This document shows positions 35,411-46,348 of a DNA stretch of 64,000 nt, one piece after another. The notes beneath the pieces were generated by a model. The model ran no database searches, was not told the DNA's origin, and was given only the letters and a program-made list of their open reading frames with translations. Source of the DNA: Aureobasidium sp. EXF-3400 (Eukaryota; Ascomycota; Dothideomycetes; Dothideales; Saccotheciaceae); assembly GCA_024195585.1 (NCBI GenBank), contig SWBL01000226.1, positions 21,950 through 85,949 of the forward strand, in the 5' to 3' direction. Within the stretch, counting starts at the first letter, position 1; every line of letters begins with the position of its first letter. The translations under genes and the position numbers were made by a program.

Positions 35411-35600
35411 TATGGATATGAAAGTGGCGATGGAGAGGCAGCTGCAACAGGAACTTGCAACTTTGTGGGAAGGAGCGAGTGCCAGTCGCATATCGAAGGG
35501 CGCGCTTGGGCCCCACGACTTGGCGGTCACCATCAACATCCACCTGTAGCCAACAACCACTGCATCTCCGGAGCTGTCGTCACATAATCTACAATTCACC
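35411..35600. promoter_or_regulatory. Short divergent promoter, PET117 and V-ATPase G
   Basis: Only 190 bp separate the two start codons, so both genes must share this promoter or overlap in 5' leaders. I see no clear TATA box. Role is inferred from position. Confidence 0.45.
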
Positions 35601-36244
35601 ATGGTATGTTTCCCTGATGACCTCCTGCTTCGAGCGACAAGGCCATATGCTGATTTTCTCTCCAGTCTGCACAAAACTCGGCTGGAATCCAAACGCTGCT
35701 TGACGTAGGCTGAACTCACCCACCTCCGTCGGCGCCTCTACTTACCCATGTCCATAGGCTGAGCGCGAGGCCCAGAAGATCGTCCAGCAAGGTAAGTCTT
35801 ATCATCTAGCCTGCCCACTGCGTGTATGCTAACATCCTCACAGCAAGAGAGTGTAATTCGACGACCCGCATCCCGTAGCCAACCACGCATATCTGACCAA
35901 CCACCCAACAGACCGCACCAAGCGTGTAAAGGACGCTCGCTCCGAGGCCCAGAAGGAAATCGACGAGTACCGCAACAAGAAGGAGGAAGAGTTCAAGCAA
36001 TTCTCAACACAGGTGCGTTCTGGACCAGTCTTGAAATCATGCACGGTATCTGACACTTGGCCAACAGCACACCAGCGGCAACGAGCAGGCCGAGAAGGAT
36101 GCTTCCAAGGACACAGACGAGAAGCTGAAGGAGATCAAGAGCATTGGCGACAAGGAGGGCAGCACTGTTGTTGACAACCTGCTACGCGCCGTCACCGACG
36201 TCAAGCCTCAGGTTCCCGACAGAGTCGAGCAGCCCGTCGCATAA
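35601..36244 (+). CDS. VMA10: V-type proton ATPase subunit G
   Basis: Six coding exons: 35601-35603, 35666-35704, 35758-35791, 35844-35852, 35912-36012 and 36068-36244, 120 residues. The protein is MSAQNSAGIQTLLDAEREAQ, KIVQQAREYRTKRVKDARSE, then AQKEIDEYRNKKEEEFKQFS and TQHTSGNEQ, the subunit G pattern, a long charged helix of the V1 peripheral stalk (EG stator). The first coding exon is just ATG followed by GTATGT. The fourth exon has 9 nt (caagagagt) and supplies most of the AREY motif. All five introns are GT-AG with recognisable branch sites. The subunit serves the vacuolar proton pump. Confidence 0.93.
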
Positions 36245-36591
36245 TATGTCTGACGTCCGCTCTTGTCTCTAATCACATCTTCTGCCTTGTCCCGCTCTGC
36301 TTTTTCCTCGCTGTAGATATCCTCTTTCGAATTATAGATTGACCTTCATCTGACGAGCCTCGCTGCGCCAATTCCGACATGAATTGTATGATTGGAATCC
36401 ATCGATACTCTTGACGCTATCTCGCTCATGCTTGTCTCCTACAGAATCGAGATACGTTCGTGTATCCCGTCAAGCAGTTCAAAGAACACCCGGCTCGTGA
36501 TCGGCTCTGACGTCATGTTTCCGGGGCTTATTACACTTTCCATCCATCTGTTTATGTACCTTTTCCCATCACGAAACTAATCAATTGTGCA
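36245..36591. other. Intergenic between tandem plus-strand genes
   Basis: 3' UTR of VMA10 and promoter of the TGL2-type lipase gene. No gene seen. Confidence 0.4.
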
Positions 36592-38084
36592 ATGAGTCTC
36601 CGATTATTGCCTAGACAATCTTGTCGTCCATACTATCGCCCGATATTCTCCTCGGCCAGTAACAGACTTGCGCAGTTCAGCCATGCTGCGGTAACACGAC
36701 AAGAAAAGGCCGAAGATCCTCGCCTCAAGGAGGAGTTTGGTGACTTGGTTATAGAAGACCAATATGCAATCCTTCGTGAGAAGTATGGTATGTTGCGAGA
36801 GAGCAAGCCGATGGCTGAGCCGCGCATTTCACAGCTCCTTACACCTAGGCATTTGACCTACAGTATCTGATGAATTGTATAGATACGCCCAAGAATCCAA
36901 TCATCCTGGCCCATGGATTAATGGGCTTCGAGGAATTAAATATTGTACCAAAAGCGATTGCTCCTGGTCTACAGTACTGGAGAGGTATCCGTGAAGCACT
37001 GGCGGCAAAAGGTATCGAAGTGATTACTGCCACCGTACCGCCATCAGGCTCCATTGAAGCACGCGCTCAAAAGTTGAGCGAGGATATCCACAAGAAAGCA
37101 AAGGGAAAGAGCGTGAACATTATCGCGTAGGTCTATCTTGTACCTCTTCATGAACAACAACAGCTAACTCGGTCGACAGACACAGCATGGTAAAAATTGA
37201 TGATCACTGTGATATGTTCCCTCGCTAATTGAGCTGCTAGGGGTAAACCAAGGAGCATAACCGAATGGTTGATCAAGACTGACATAGTACACCTCTCAGC
37301 GGCTTGGACTCTCGATACATGATCAGTCAACTGAAGCCAGCAAACGTCAAGGTCCTCTCGTTGACAACAGTCGCAACACCCCACTATGGTATGATCGGTC
37401 GTTGTATCTTTTGAAAGCCGGATATCTTGCTAACGTCTCTTTCCAAAGGCTCCTCGTTCGCAGATGTCATGTTCTCCTGGATCGGCCGTTCGTCACCCAT
37501 CCTCGCTTCACTTTATACGATTCTTTGATTACTGACAACCTTCTTGCATAGCAACTAACATACCCAAGCTCTACAAGGTGCTCGAATTCTTCGGCTTCGA
37601 AACCGGCGCCTTCAGCCAACTGACTCAAAAGTACATGCGAGAGAACTTCAACCCAAAGACACCCGATCGTGAAGGTATTGCCTATTACTCGTACGGTGCT
37701 ACAGTGGACCCTAGATTCTGGAGTATGTTCCGTCAAAGCCACAGAATCATTCAGAAACTGGAGGGTGAAAATGATGGATTGGTCAGTGTAAAGAGTGCCA
37801 AGTGGGGGACTTACAAGGGCACGCTGAAGGATGTCAGTCATTTGGACATGATCAATTGGACGAACAGGTTGCGTTGGTTCTTGTGGGAATTGACTGGCAA
37901 CAAGAGGAAGTATGATTTGATCACTTGACTTTAGTTGCTTCCAAGTACTGACACATCTGGTTGCAGCTTCAACGCCATCGCATTCTACTTGGACATTGCT
38001 GGTAGGTATCCCTGAACATGTGAAACTCGGTATATACGTGCATACTGATTCCGAGCAGACATGTTGGCGAAAGAAGGACTCTGA
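36592..38084 (+). CDS. TGL2: Mitochondrial-type triacylglycerol lipase Tgl2
   Basis: Nine exons give 332 residues: 36592-36787, 36883-37126, 37180-37189 (10 nt), 37241-37242 (2 nt), 37300-37388, 37449-37487, 37552-37909, 37967-38001, 38059-38084. The N-terminus is Arg/Ser-rich, as in mitochondrial targeting. The hydrolase core has NPIILAHGLMGFEEL (oxyanion hole), the nucleophile elbow AHSMGGLDSRY with its Ser in the 10-nt exon, SLTTVATPHYGSSFAD and ENDGLVSVKSAKWG (Asp region), with His in VSHLDMINW. This is the Tgl2 lipase family (neutral lipids, short-chain esters). The tiny exons are the only canonical way I find to keep the SMGGLD frame. The donor of intron 6 (GTTCGT) is weak. Confidence 0.88.
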
Positions 38085-38334
38085 AGGTCGAGCAGAGTTT
38101 TGATAATTGACAAAACATCGTGCAAGACAGGAGAAGATACAATGTACGAATAAGAACAAGACTTTCCCTCTTCCGTTCCGTTCGCTCCGACGTGTAGACA
38201 ATATATACATTTAACAATACAGTAAAGACTTATTCCATGTGTCAACCGAGCAAAATTTCTCTTGTACTATGTTCCCGCTCTTTTTTGCTGTTACAAGGCA
38301 TGAACCAGCCACGCCTAGGCTGCTCACACTGCAT

Positions 38335-39325
38335 TCACTCGTATTGGGCAGCCCAACTGGCCCATAGTTTGGTCGGGCTCTCGGCGCCGAAGAGAGGACT
38401 GGTCTCTGGAGAATCGGCTGTGTATCCATTGCTTCGGCTACTAGCACCATTGCTTGTGTCGATCTGCAGACTTCTCATGCTCTGTGTTTCGGATGCGACA
38501 GGGGCCGGTATAAGGTATTCGCTCGCAGGGCCAATGATAATGTTTTTGGTGGCAGGGGAGGAAGCGAGAGAGGACAACAGAGCGGAGCGCGAAGCTGTGG
38601 CAAAGGTCGAGAGGTGGGTAGAGGTGTCGAGGTAGATGAAGGGCATGGTGGAGGGGTGCGATGGTGTCTCTGTGGTGGTGGTATTGGAAAAGAGAGGCAG
38701 CAGATTGCGAATCAGAGCGTGTAGTGGGAGGACGGATGCCTGGTCTCGCGTGTTAGCCAGCTTGTCAGATACAGTATGGTCAAGAGGGCAAAGTTACCTT
38801 CCACATGGCCTCGATCTCGTCTGTGTCAATGGTTAATACATCCTTCTCGGCCTCTTCTTGTTCGGGCAGTTCGTCCCATTCGCAAACGAGAGCGCCCAGG
38901 ACCTTCTGCCTCCTGGCTCCTATGTCCCTGACGGCCGTCTCTAGTCCTTTGGCGCCCTCTGTCAAAGTGATTGAGACTTGGACATCACTCCTCATGCGCC
39001 CAGCCAGAGTATACAGTTCGGTGCGTAGATTCTTGAGTACAACATCGCGGCGTCCAATCAAGTGCACAGCAGCAACGCGCAGAGTGGACAAAAGGACGGA
39101 GAGATGTTGGGATAGGGTGGGCGAGGCGACATTGGGCACGTAAAGGATGATGCTGTTGCCGGTGGGATTGGTAGGAAGAGACGAATTGGCCGAGGGCACC
39201 CTGTTGAGGATTGGTGCCGAGGCCGACGAGGCGGGACTGCTATTGCGAATGACCGAAGGATAGCTCGGCGTGTTCGAAGTTGCGCGATAATTGAGATAGG
39301 TCGGTTTCGTCGTGATTGGGTTCAT
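38335..39325 (-). CDS. Hypothetical protein, possibly SDR-like fold
   Basis: Exons 39325-38798 and 38739-38335 give 310 residues; the 58-nt intron is GTAACT...ACCAG in phase 0. An in-frame ATG at 39376 would add 17 residues. After a Ser/Pro-rich start of about 60 residues, the protein has IILYVPNVASPTLSQHL, then a segment VHLIGRRDVVLKNLRTELYT, a DVLTIDTDEIEAMWKASVLPLHALIRNLLPLF helix region and FIYLDTSTHLSTFA. The order of strand, helix and MWxxSVLPLxALI recalls short-chain-dehydrogenase-like folds, but the glycine and Tyr-Lys motifs are not evident. I treat the fold as a guess and the function as unknown. Confidence 0.62.
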
Positions 39326-40030
39326 GGCGGCGAGGTGGCTAGGAAATGGAGCGTGTGGATTGTCGACGGGCGGCACAAAGACGTATTATACAGTGAGAAA
39401 GCACGACGGGTGGGAACAAGGAAACAAGGGCCTCAAGCAGAAACGACTGTAGATGCGACGGATAGACAGTATGTACACGAAATTGAAGGACGAGAATTAA
39501 ATGCGAGACAAGTCGACTCGGCCGCTCCATTCGAGACTCCCTCTTTTGCGGGGTCGACTAAAATCCTCCGAACAGACCATTGCTAGCCTTGAAACTCTAT
39601 CATGACTCGCTGCCCTCTGGCTGCAAAACTGCTCTGCATTCATCCTGTCTATCTGTGCCCTCGGACTTCTGACAGAAGATTTGCTACCCTTTGATTCACT
39701 ATGCCCGCCTCGCTGTTCGTCAAGTCCGCTTGACTGCGAACCTCTTCGCCATCATCACTCTCTTTATCTGTCCCAATTTCTGTGCCTTTTCTGCTCGAAT
39801 ATGCCCTGCCTCATCATTACGCTCTCCTGCCATATCCTTCAGCCTTTCCGGGCCCTGTGGGAACTGCATCTGCTTTGAGATGAGATCAAAGTTCGTCTCT
39901 CCTTGAGTGTCGTTGTGACAAATTGAAAACGTCGCTCATGTTACAATACTGCCAGAGACGTACTTGCAAAGACACGCTTGCTGCGCCATCTGATCTCCGT
40001 TGCCTGTCGTCTCTGTCAAGCCCTCACCAT
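39326..40030. other. Intergenic
   Basis: Promoter of the hypothetical gene and 3' region of TOA1 (both minus strand). Short plus-strand ORFs near 39680-39910 look like chance. Confidence 0.4.
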
Positions 40031-40767
40031 TTACCACTCGAACTCTCCTTGAGCCTTGTGGAAGAGGTACCTGCAATTCGCTGTCAGTCACTGTCCCAGT
40101 CGTTCATCCATCGTCTCAACTTACTCCTTGCCGTTGGCCGACATGATGCCGTCCTTCAGAGTGCACTTCCACTTGTTCTTGACACGCTGTACCTTGTCGT
40201 ACGTGCAAAGGACATGATCAATCTCCTCATCCTCTTCATCAGCGTTGTTGCCGGCTTCGTCACTCGATGAATCAAGATCAGAGTTGATGGCATCCTCGTC
40301 TTCTTCCTCCATTTCGCCGTCCAACTGAGGAATGCTGGCCAAGCGCGAACCGCCGTTTGTACCGACCCTACGTGCAAACACACGCTTTCTGTGGCGGCTG
40401 TGTGACTTTTGTTCGTCCAGGGGAAGTAGCAGACCGCTCTCGAGCCTGTGCTGCAATTCTTCGATTTGACGTCTCATCATGCCGTCATTCTGGGCCACTT
40501 GAGCTGAACTGATTCTGCGCCTCTCAGTAATGTATCTGTTCCATTCGTCAAGTGCGGCTTCGTCGGAACCATCTGTCTGCGAGTAGTTGACGCCGTTTTG
40601 CTGAGGGTACTGGCCGTTGCCTTCGGTCTTCACTTGAGGCTGTTGGTGCGCAGTCTGTTGACGCATTTGCTGAGCATACTGAGCCTGCATCTGGCGTTGT
40701 TGTTGGACTTGTCCTGGCTGTGCTGCAGTCTGTCCAGGTTGGGTAGGCAACTGCAGACCTTGCGGTC

Positions 40768-40808
<41 letters not shown>

Positions 40809-41754
40809 GATTGTTGTTGTTGTTGGGGATGAGGGTTCTGGACACCTCCAGGGAGGGCAATACCCCTCTGTTGCATAGCGTTGAGTGAAGCATTGGCTTG
40901 TTGTCCGAATTGCTGCTGGAGGAGAGACGCGGCACGTTGCTGGGCCAGCATCTGGTTGTTCACCTGCTGAGGATATCCTTGCTGAGCAGGCGGATAGCTG
41001 TGCATAGGCTGAGGATTCGATCCAGGTTCAGCTTTGGGCTGCGCATGTCCATTCTGAGGGGGTTGATGCTGAACAGAAGCACCGTTCTGTACAGGCTGGG
41101 GCGCTGCAGCAGGTTGTTGTGCTTGCTGCTGTTGGGGTGCTTGTTGAGGTGGCGGTGGTGGGGCCGGCTTAGGGTCCCAAGGCATCTGCGCGACATCGCG
41201 CTGCGACATTTTGTGCTGCCATGACTATTACATACATGTTAGTACAAGCATGTAGGAAAATGATAACCTATTAGCTGATTAAAGGGTTGCTTCGGCAAAG
41301 CTTCGGGACATTGAGCGCTCAGACCAAGCAGTATAAAACTGGGTAAGCACGTCTCAGAGCCTTAAGCCCCGCTTCCGCCGCTCCTTTGTCGCCTGCGCTT
41401 CAGCTTCGCAGGCAGCAGCCCAGTCGAGCAAAAACAAATAAAGAGATGCGCCGGCAAAACAACAAGACAAAAATCAAACAAGACAAGGTGAGTGGTTTGA
41501 GACCAAGAGATGAAGACAGGCAAAGTGCAGAAGGAGAAAAAGACAAGACCAACCTGTTGCAATTCCATCAAGGTCTGTTGCTGAACACCATTCTCTTCAA
41601 AGTCATTCTGCGAAGCGTTGATGACTTCTTGGATGATCTTTTCATAGATCTCACCCTGCAAACATGTCAGTACGGGTCGCTCGCATGGCCGCCGCCGTCG
41701 ATGTGCAAGCCGCGGCTGAACAAGGGGATCACAAACGGTGATGGTGTTCGACAT
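40031..41754 (-). CDS. TOA1: Transcription factor IIA large subunit
   Basis: Exons 41754-41737, 41655-41554, 41215-40125 and 40070-40031 give 416 residues. The N-terminal helical bundle is MSNTITGEIYEKIIQEVINA, SQNDFEENGVQQQTLMELQQ. The middle is a Gln/Pro-rich, disordered region with a pure Gln run. The acidic stretch EEEDEDAINSDLDSSSDEAG precedes the beta-barrel end: VLCTYDKVQRVKNKWKCTLK, DGIMSANGKEYLFHKAQGEF, EW. That is the TFIIA alpha/beta pattern. With TOA2 it binds TBP on DNA in Pol II preinitiation. Intron 2 is 338 nt, much longer than the other two. Confidence 0.93.
40775..40807 (+). repeat. CTG triplet run (CAG on coding strand)
   Basis: Eleven perfect CTG units on the plus strand, read as CAG on the minus strand, encode part of a Gln run of TOA1. 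Adjacent TTG units extend the Gln tract. Such runs change length readily between strains. Confidence 0.9.
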
Positions 41755-42633
41755 GACAGCGATTGATTCTAGACTGAGTCTGGTTGCCTTTGCACTTGAC
41801 AGATGGTGTCTGCGATGCTGGGATGCTGTAAGACTGATGCGCAGCGAGGTCTGTTGGGTTGTGGTCGTGCAACACTGATGGTTGATGGAATGCGCAGGCG
41901 AACGTAGGTTACCGCTGGATGCGCACTCTTTACTACTTCCGCTGTTGCGTGTCTGAATGTGGGAACTTCTAGGCACTTGTTGAATGCGTTCTGGCACGAT
42001 GAGAGGTTGGTTGGCTATTGCTCGGTGATGGCCGTATTGCGTGGTCAGCAGGCAAGTTGGATGTCGCAGCACGAAGTTCAACCCCTTCGATGCGGCTAAA
42101 GTCCGTGCTTGCCGACGTTCAGCCGTCACCTTCTCGTCTCCGTCTTGACTTCAAACGTCCCTCCCTCACTGCAAGTGGTATTGTGAGAAGTTGAGGATAG
42201 TGATTGATGGGCTTAACAATATCGTAGAAGTCAATGCGTGATACATCAGGGAGTGTTTGTGCCCTTGTTCCCGAGTGAAAGCGACCGACCGTCGCAACTT
42301 CCGCAATGGTTCTCGGTGAGAGCTTTTGGTGAAGCTACCTCTTGAATTGTTTGTCGCACATCAACAACACCTTTTTGTCTCATACTTTTCTTTTCCATTG
42401 TTACTGCTTATTCACTGCGCCGACGCGCAATAAGCGCTCTTCACGTTGATTCCCTGCGAGCAACACGGCCTGCTCGCCACCTCAAGAGCATCACACTGTC
42501 ACTCACGCACTCCATCGCGTCTTTCAACTTAGACATAACCCCTTTTCATCAGGACACTTTCTTGCTGGCTTTCGCACCGTTATTATCTTACCCGCTCCTC
42601 CTACCAATCCAGAACACACAGAAAACAGCCAGC
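41755..42633. other. Intergenic, divergent promoters
   Basis: Lies between TOA1 (minus) and the basic coiled-coil gene (plus). The long minus ORF reaching back from 42129 is a chance extension over the TOA1 first exons. Confidence 0.45.
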
Positions 42634-43857
42634 ATGTCTCATGCGATGGCTTCTGCAGGCGTACCAACCCGCGAAGATTGTGCAAGCTGTCCAGACACCG
42701 GAGACCGCTGCGCCCTGCATCAGGGCATGTTGGCAAGACAGCAGGAACTAGTTGCCATGACGCAGACACAGCAAGCACACAACCAGGAGCCTGGTGAACA
42801 CAGTGATTCGCAGGCCAATGAGCAATCGCAAACGGCAAAGATTGCGGCCAGGGAGATGAACCGACTAAAGACTCAGGAAGGCCAGATGATCAGTGTAAGT
42901 TCTCGTCCCTCCCATCTTGCACGTTTGGAGCATTCCAATAGAGTCATTGCTTACTGTTCACAGGCTCTCAGGAAGATGAACTTCGACGAAAGCAGGAGAC
43001 AACACGACCTTACTCACAAGCAGAAGAAGCGCCTGAGACAACGCGAAAATGCTGCTCTGCAGACCCTTGACCCCGCCAAGGTTGCCCGAAGAGAAGCAAA
43101 GGCCGCGCAACGTGCCCAAGATCCAGAGAGGATTGCCAGATTGGAAGCTCACAACCAAAAGACCGCCGAGAACAAGGCTAGGGTCCAAGCCAAACGCGCC
43201 CGCAACATCAAAGAAAGCAGACAGCATGGCGCTGGCAGGCTCCTCATGCGCAAAATCAAGATTGAGACAAGCGATGCCTTGGAGCATGCGTCGTCTGCTG
43301 TGCAATCCCATGCGTCTGCTGTGCAATCCCACGGTGCAGACAACGACTACGTCCCAGTTAGCCCAGCCATCAGAACCAGAGGTCAACGCGCCGCCCAAGA
43401 AGTGAACACGAAGCTCCAAGCCCTCGCCACTGTGCATAGTATGCCTGAGGAGACCGGCACGGATGCCTTCTTGGACCGCGCAGACTCTCTGATCCATCAG
43501 ACGCTCGCCTCCAACTTCGCTTTGTCGCCTACTGACCGCAAGAACCTCGAAGAAGCCCTCAGTCTCGTCCGCACTGTTCAATTGCTTTCGTCCAAAGATT
43601 ATCGCCCTTGGCAAAACAGTGCTCGCGATGACGGACAGTTCGACCGTGTGCTCCGTGGATCTGACCCAGAGTACGATACCTTCAGGCCCGAAGTAACAAG
43701 CGAAGACGTGTATGTCAAGCAAGAGCATACATCAGAGGGCGATTACGTCGCACAGGAGCATGGAGTAGAGTTCTATGGTCATCTCAGAGGCGGAGCTAGC
43801 CCTGTCTCGGATCTCTCACAGTTCGATGTCACTGGACGAGATGCCATGGTGGAATAG
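42634..43857 (+). CDS. Hypothetical basic coiled-coil protein
   Basis: Exons 42634-42894 and 42964-43857 give 384 residues; the 69-nt intron (GTAAGT...TTCACAG) keeps the frame, so retention would not break it. The N-terminus has CASCPDTGDRCALHQ, four residues that could bind metal (C-x2-C...C-x2-H). Residues about 65-200 are strongly Arg/Lys/Ala-rich with heptad-like helices (KQKKRLRQRENAAL). A 21-bp direct repeat at 43294-43331 encodes SAVQSHA twice. The C-terminus is acidic with repeated VKQEH/VAQEH. No family is recognised; a nuclear protein is a fair guess. Confidence 0.6.
   Translation: MSHAMASAGVPTREDCASCPDTGDRCALHQGMLARQQELVAMTQTQQAHNQEPGEHSDSQANEQSQTAKIAAREMNRLKTQEGQMISVSSRPSHLARLEHSNRVIAYCSQALRKMNFDESRRQHDLTHKQKKRLRQRENAALQTLDPAKVARREAKAAQRAQDPERIARLEAHNQKTAENKARVQAKRARNIKESRQHGAGRLLMRKIKIETSDALEHASSAVQSHASAVQSHGADNDYVPVSPAIRTRGQRAAQEVNTKLQALATVHSMPEETGTDAFLDRADSLIHQTLASNFALSPTDRKNLEEALSLVRTVQLLSSKDYRPWQNSARDDGQFDRVLRGSDPEYDTFRPEVTSEDVYVKQEHTSEGDYVAQEHGVEFYGHLRGGASPVSDLSQFDVTGRDAMVE
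43294..43331 (+). repeat. Short in-frame tandem duplication
   Basis: A 17-bp core (tctgctgtgcaatccca) occurs at 43294 and again at 43315, a 21-bp period, in the basic coiled-coil gene. It adds seven residues without breaking the frame. Confidence 0.85.
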
Positions 43858-44397
43858 AGTACCTGCCATCAACCTTTCTGCAAGATATGTGCTACATCGA
43901 TAAGTTGCAAGAGCTTCAGGCCTCGGGCACTTTTGATGCCACTTGGCCATCGGTCATCTCAAGAGCACAACGGCAGCAAGATTGGTACGACGCGCAGTTC
44001 CCACCACTTCCTTAAATTCAGATAAAAGATTCCAATCGCTCTTCAGTTGCGGCAACGAGACTTTCGCAAACAAGAGCCACAAGCATACAGTCCTTTCAGC
44101 TTGGAAACAGCCTAGAAACAAGTTCGATGAAACAACCATATTTTGAGTATCTGTCCATGTGCTAAAGATCGCGATGTGCACAATGCCTGTAAATTTGTAT
44201 GATGCCTCCAGGAAGTTGAGTGGCTCCAAAGAAATCAGCTCGCCTTGGAACCATCACTCATTGTTGTTGCACTTGTCGAGTTCATTCATGTAGACCAGTG
44301 GTGATAATTAATGATTAGTCTATTACTGCTTTGCTATCAGCATCAGACGAGACCACAGTCTTTTCGCCCATTCTTCCCTAGTCCTCGAGACTTGCGT
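43858..44397. other. Intergenic, convergent 3' region
   Basis: Lies between the coiled-coil gene and the arrestin gene 3' end. No gene seen. Confidence 0.4.
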
Positions 44398-46348
44398 TCA
44401 ATGCCATCCGCTCTTCTCGCCTCTGCCAGAATTCAACAGAGGATCTTCAGCCACGGCAGGCGGCGCATATTCAGCTCTCTGTATGCCTCCCACTGGCTGC
44501 ACATCCGTAGCCATAGCGTCTTCGTAGCTAGGTGGCGCATCGGAAAACGGCGGTTCCTCGCCAGAATGCTCGACATACTGCACAGGCTGTACCGGGGTCT
44601 GCACAGTCTCCGCCGGCGCTGCAGAGGGTACTGGCTTGCGGGCAGGGAGAGGTGGTGCTCCAGATGGGGTTTTGGTATCCGCTGGGTAATTGGGTCGAGG
44701 CGGTATGGGCGGTGCGGAAGAAGGATCGTCGCCTGTACTCTGAGCTTGAACCCTTGACATGGCCTCGAGAAGCTCAGGTGGTGGAGTGATGCCCGAGAAT
44801 ATCTGGACGGGTAGACGAAGGTCTATGGTGGTTGTTTGAGGCTGATGAATGTCAGCCGTATGTTCTTCGCAAGAAAGCATACACCCAGCAAGAATGAACA
44901 CTCACCATTAACGCAGTACCATCATAGCGGATACCGATGCGGGCAAAGACCTCGTACGTGCGAGTGATGTTGCAAGTCTCGAAACTCGGTGGTATGATAT
45001 TAGGCAAGGGTGTATCGCTCCAATAACGAGAGTCGATTTCTGCTTCTGATTCGATTTCTCCGCCATTAGGTACAACTGCTTCTCTGGCTGCGCTGTCGCC
45101 GAATTGCAGTGGGACTGCCATACCGCTGCGAGAGAACAACACTGTGCTACTACGCTCGACTCTACCGACATCTTGCGCCCGGATCTTGGTAATGGCCACG
45201 ACCTCGAGCTGCAGAGACAAAAGTGACATAGCGTTGGTCTTCCCGTTCAAACTGGTGACTACGAGCCGTGCGGGTACCGGTTTGGCACAAGTCAGAATTG
45301 CAGGCTCTGGTAAGCGTATGTCAACAGCTATAAAGGGAGCTGTTGGTGTCGTGCTTCCTGACGCGGATCCCGTGGTCTTCCTCGAGCCACCGAAAAAAGA
45401 AGCCATCTTGGATTTGCTTGGAACTACTGTCGGTGTGGATGGCACGCTAATGTCAAACTGGTGTCGACGTCTTGCATAGCCCAAAGCATCCGATGGTGGT
45501 GGACGTGGCGGCTCAATGGGACAGAAGTTGAACGGTACGTAAGCGCGTACATTCTCCTTGAAAAGACTGGGTCTGCTCACGGTTGCCTTGACATAGTAAC
45601 GAATCTCGGCTTCGCCAGGGAATCCTACTAATGTTGGGGGTAGAGTCTTCTTGACGTGGCTGTGCGGCGATTTGTACATCTCCACATTCAGACCGCCGAA
45701 CAAGGATATGGTCGGATTCGAGTTGGATGCCGGATCGCATGCATTGTTGAAGGGAAACTGAATGATGATTAGTGGGGGGAAGCATTGAGACTTTTGGGAG
45801 ATGCACCTTGAACCGGAATGGGTACTCGTGCTGTCCCGCTGGTAGCGTATATGCAGTCTTGCCAGACAGTGATCCTGAGCTACCTTGTTGCCCTGCCAGT
45901 TCTGGGGGTGGGAATACTGCCAAAGTCTTGTAGAGAATCTAATACCTGTCAGCGTGTGGTTCTCACGCTACCAGAAATGAGCCTCGATGAACACAGGCTG
46001 AAACCAAGCCCAGTCGAATTCCACGTTCTCGCGGTCACATTACACGGCAGTGCAAGAATGTAAAGACTTTGCTAACCTTGTGAAATTCCAATTGAGGCTT
46101 CTGCCTATCATTGCTTGGGTTGGGAGGAGGCTACAATTGTTCATTGTCAGAATACTTTCTGCTCTGGTAAGATGGCCGGCTGCGTGGATCTTGTGTACCA
46201 GCAATCTTGTTCTCGACTCTCCCTCAAGCTTTACTACGATACCAGAGACTGTTGTCGCAGTCTGTGTCCGTACAAATACTTTTCCTGATATGTAGTCGAG
46301 ATTTGTGTAATGCGGAAACGACTGGTCTAGAACGATGCTGGCTAGCAT
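44398..46348 (-). CDS. Alpha-arrestin (ART-type trafficking adaptor)
   Basis: Exons 46348-46199, 46130-46077, 45938-45807, 45757-44906 and 44841-44398 give 543 residues. The arrestin N-domain opens MLASIVLDQSFPHYTNLDYI, SGKVFVRT, with VSGIVVKLEGESRTRLL; then QLEFHKILYKTLAVFPPPEL and YTLPAGQHEYPFRFK. The C-domain has IRYYVKATVSRPSLFKENVR and later ITKIRAQDVGR. The C-terminal tail is Pro-rich and includes APPSYEDAM, a PPxY motif at 44524-44535 for a WW-domain ligase such as Rsp5. Such proteins bring the ligase to plasma-membrane transporters for endocytosis. All four introns are in phase 0. Cargo cannot be told. Confidence 0.9.

Noticed and set aside
41362..42129. 255-codon minus-strand ORF
   Set aside because: It contains the TOA1 first two exons plus unspliced introns and upstream sequence; the spliced TOA1 model explains the conserved part.
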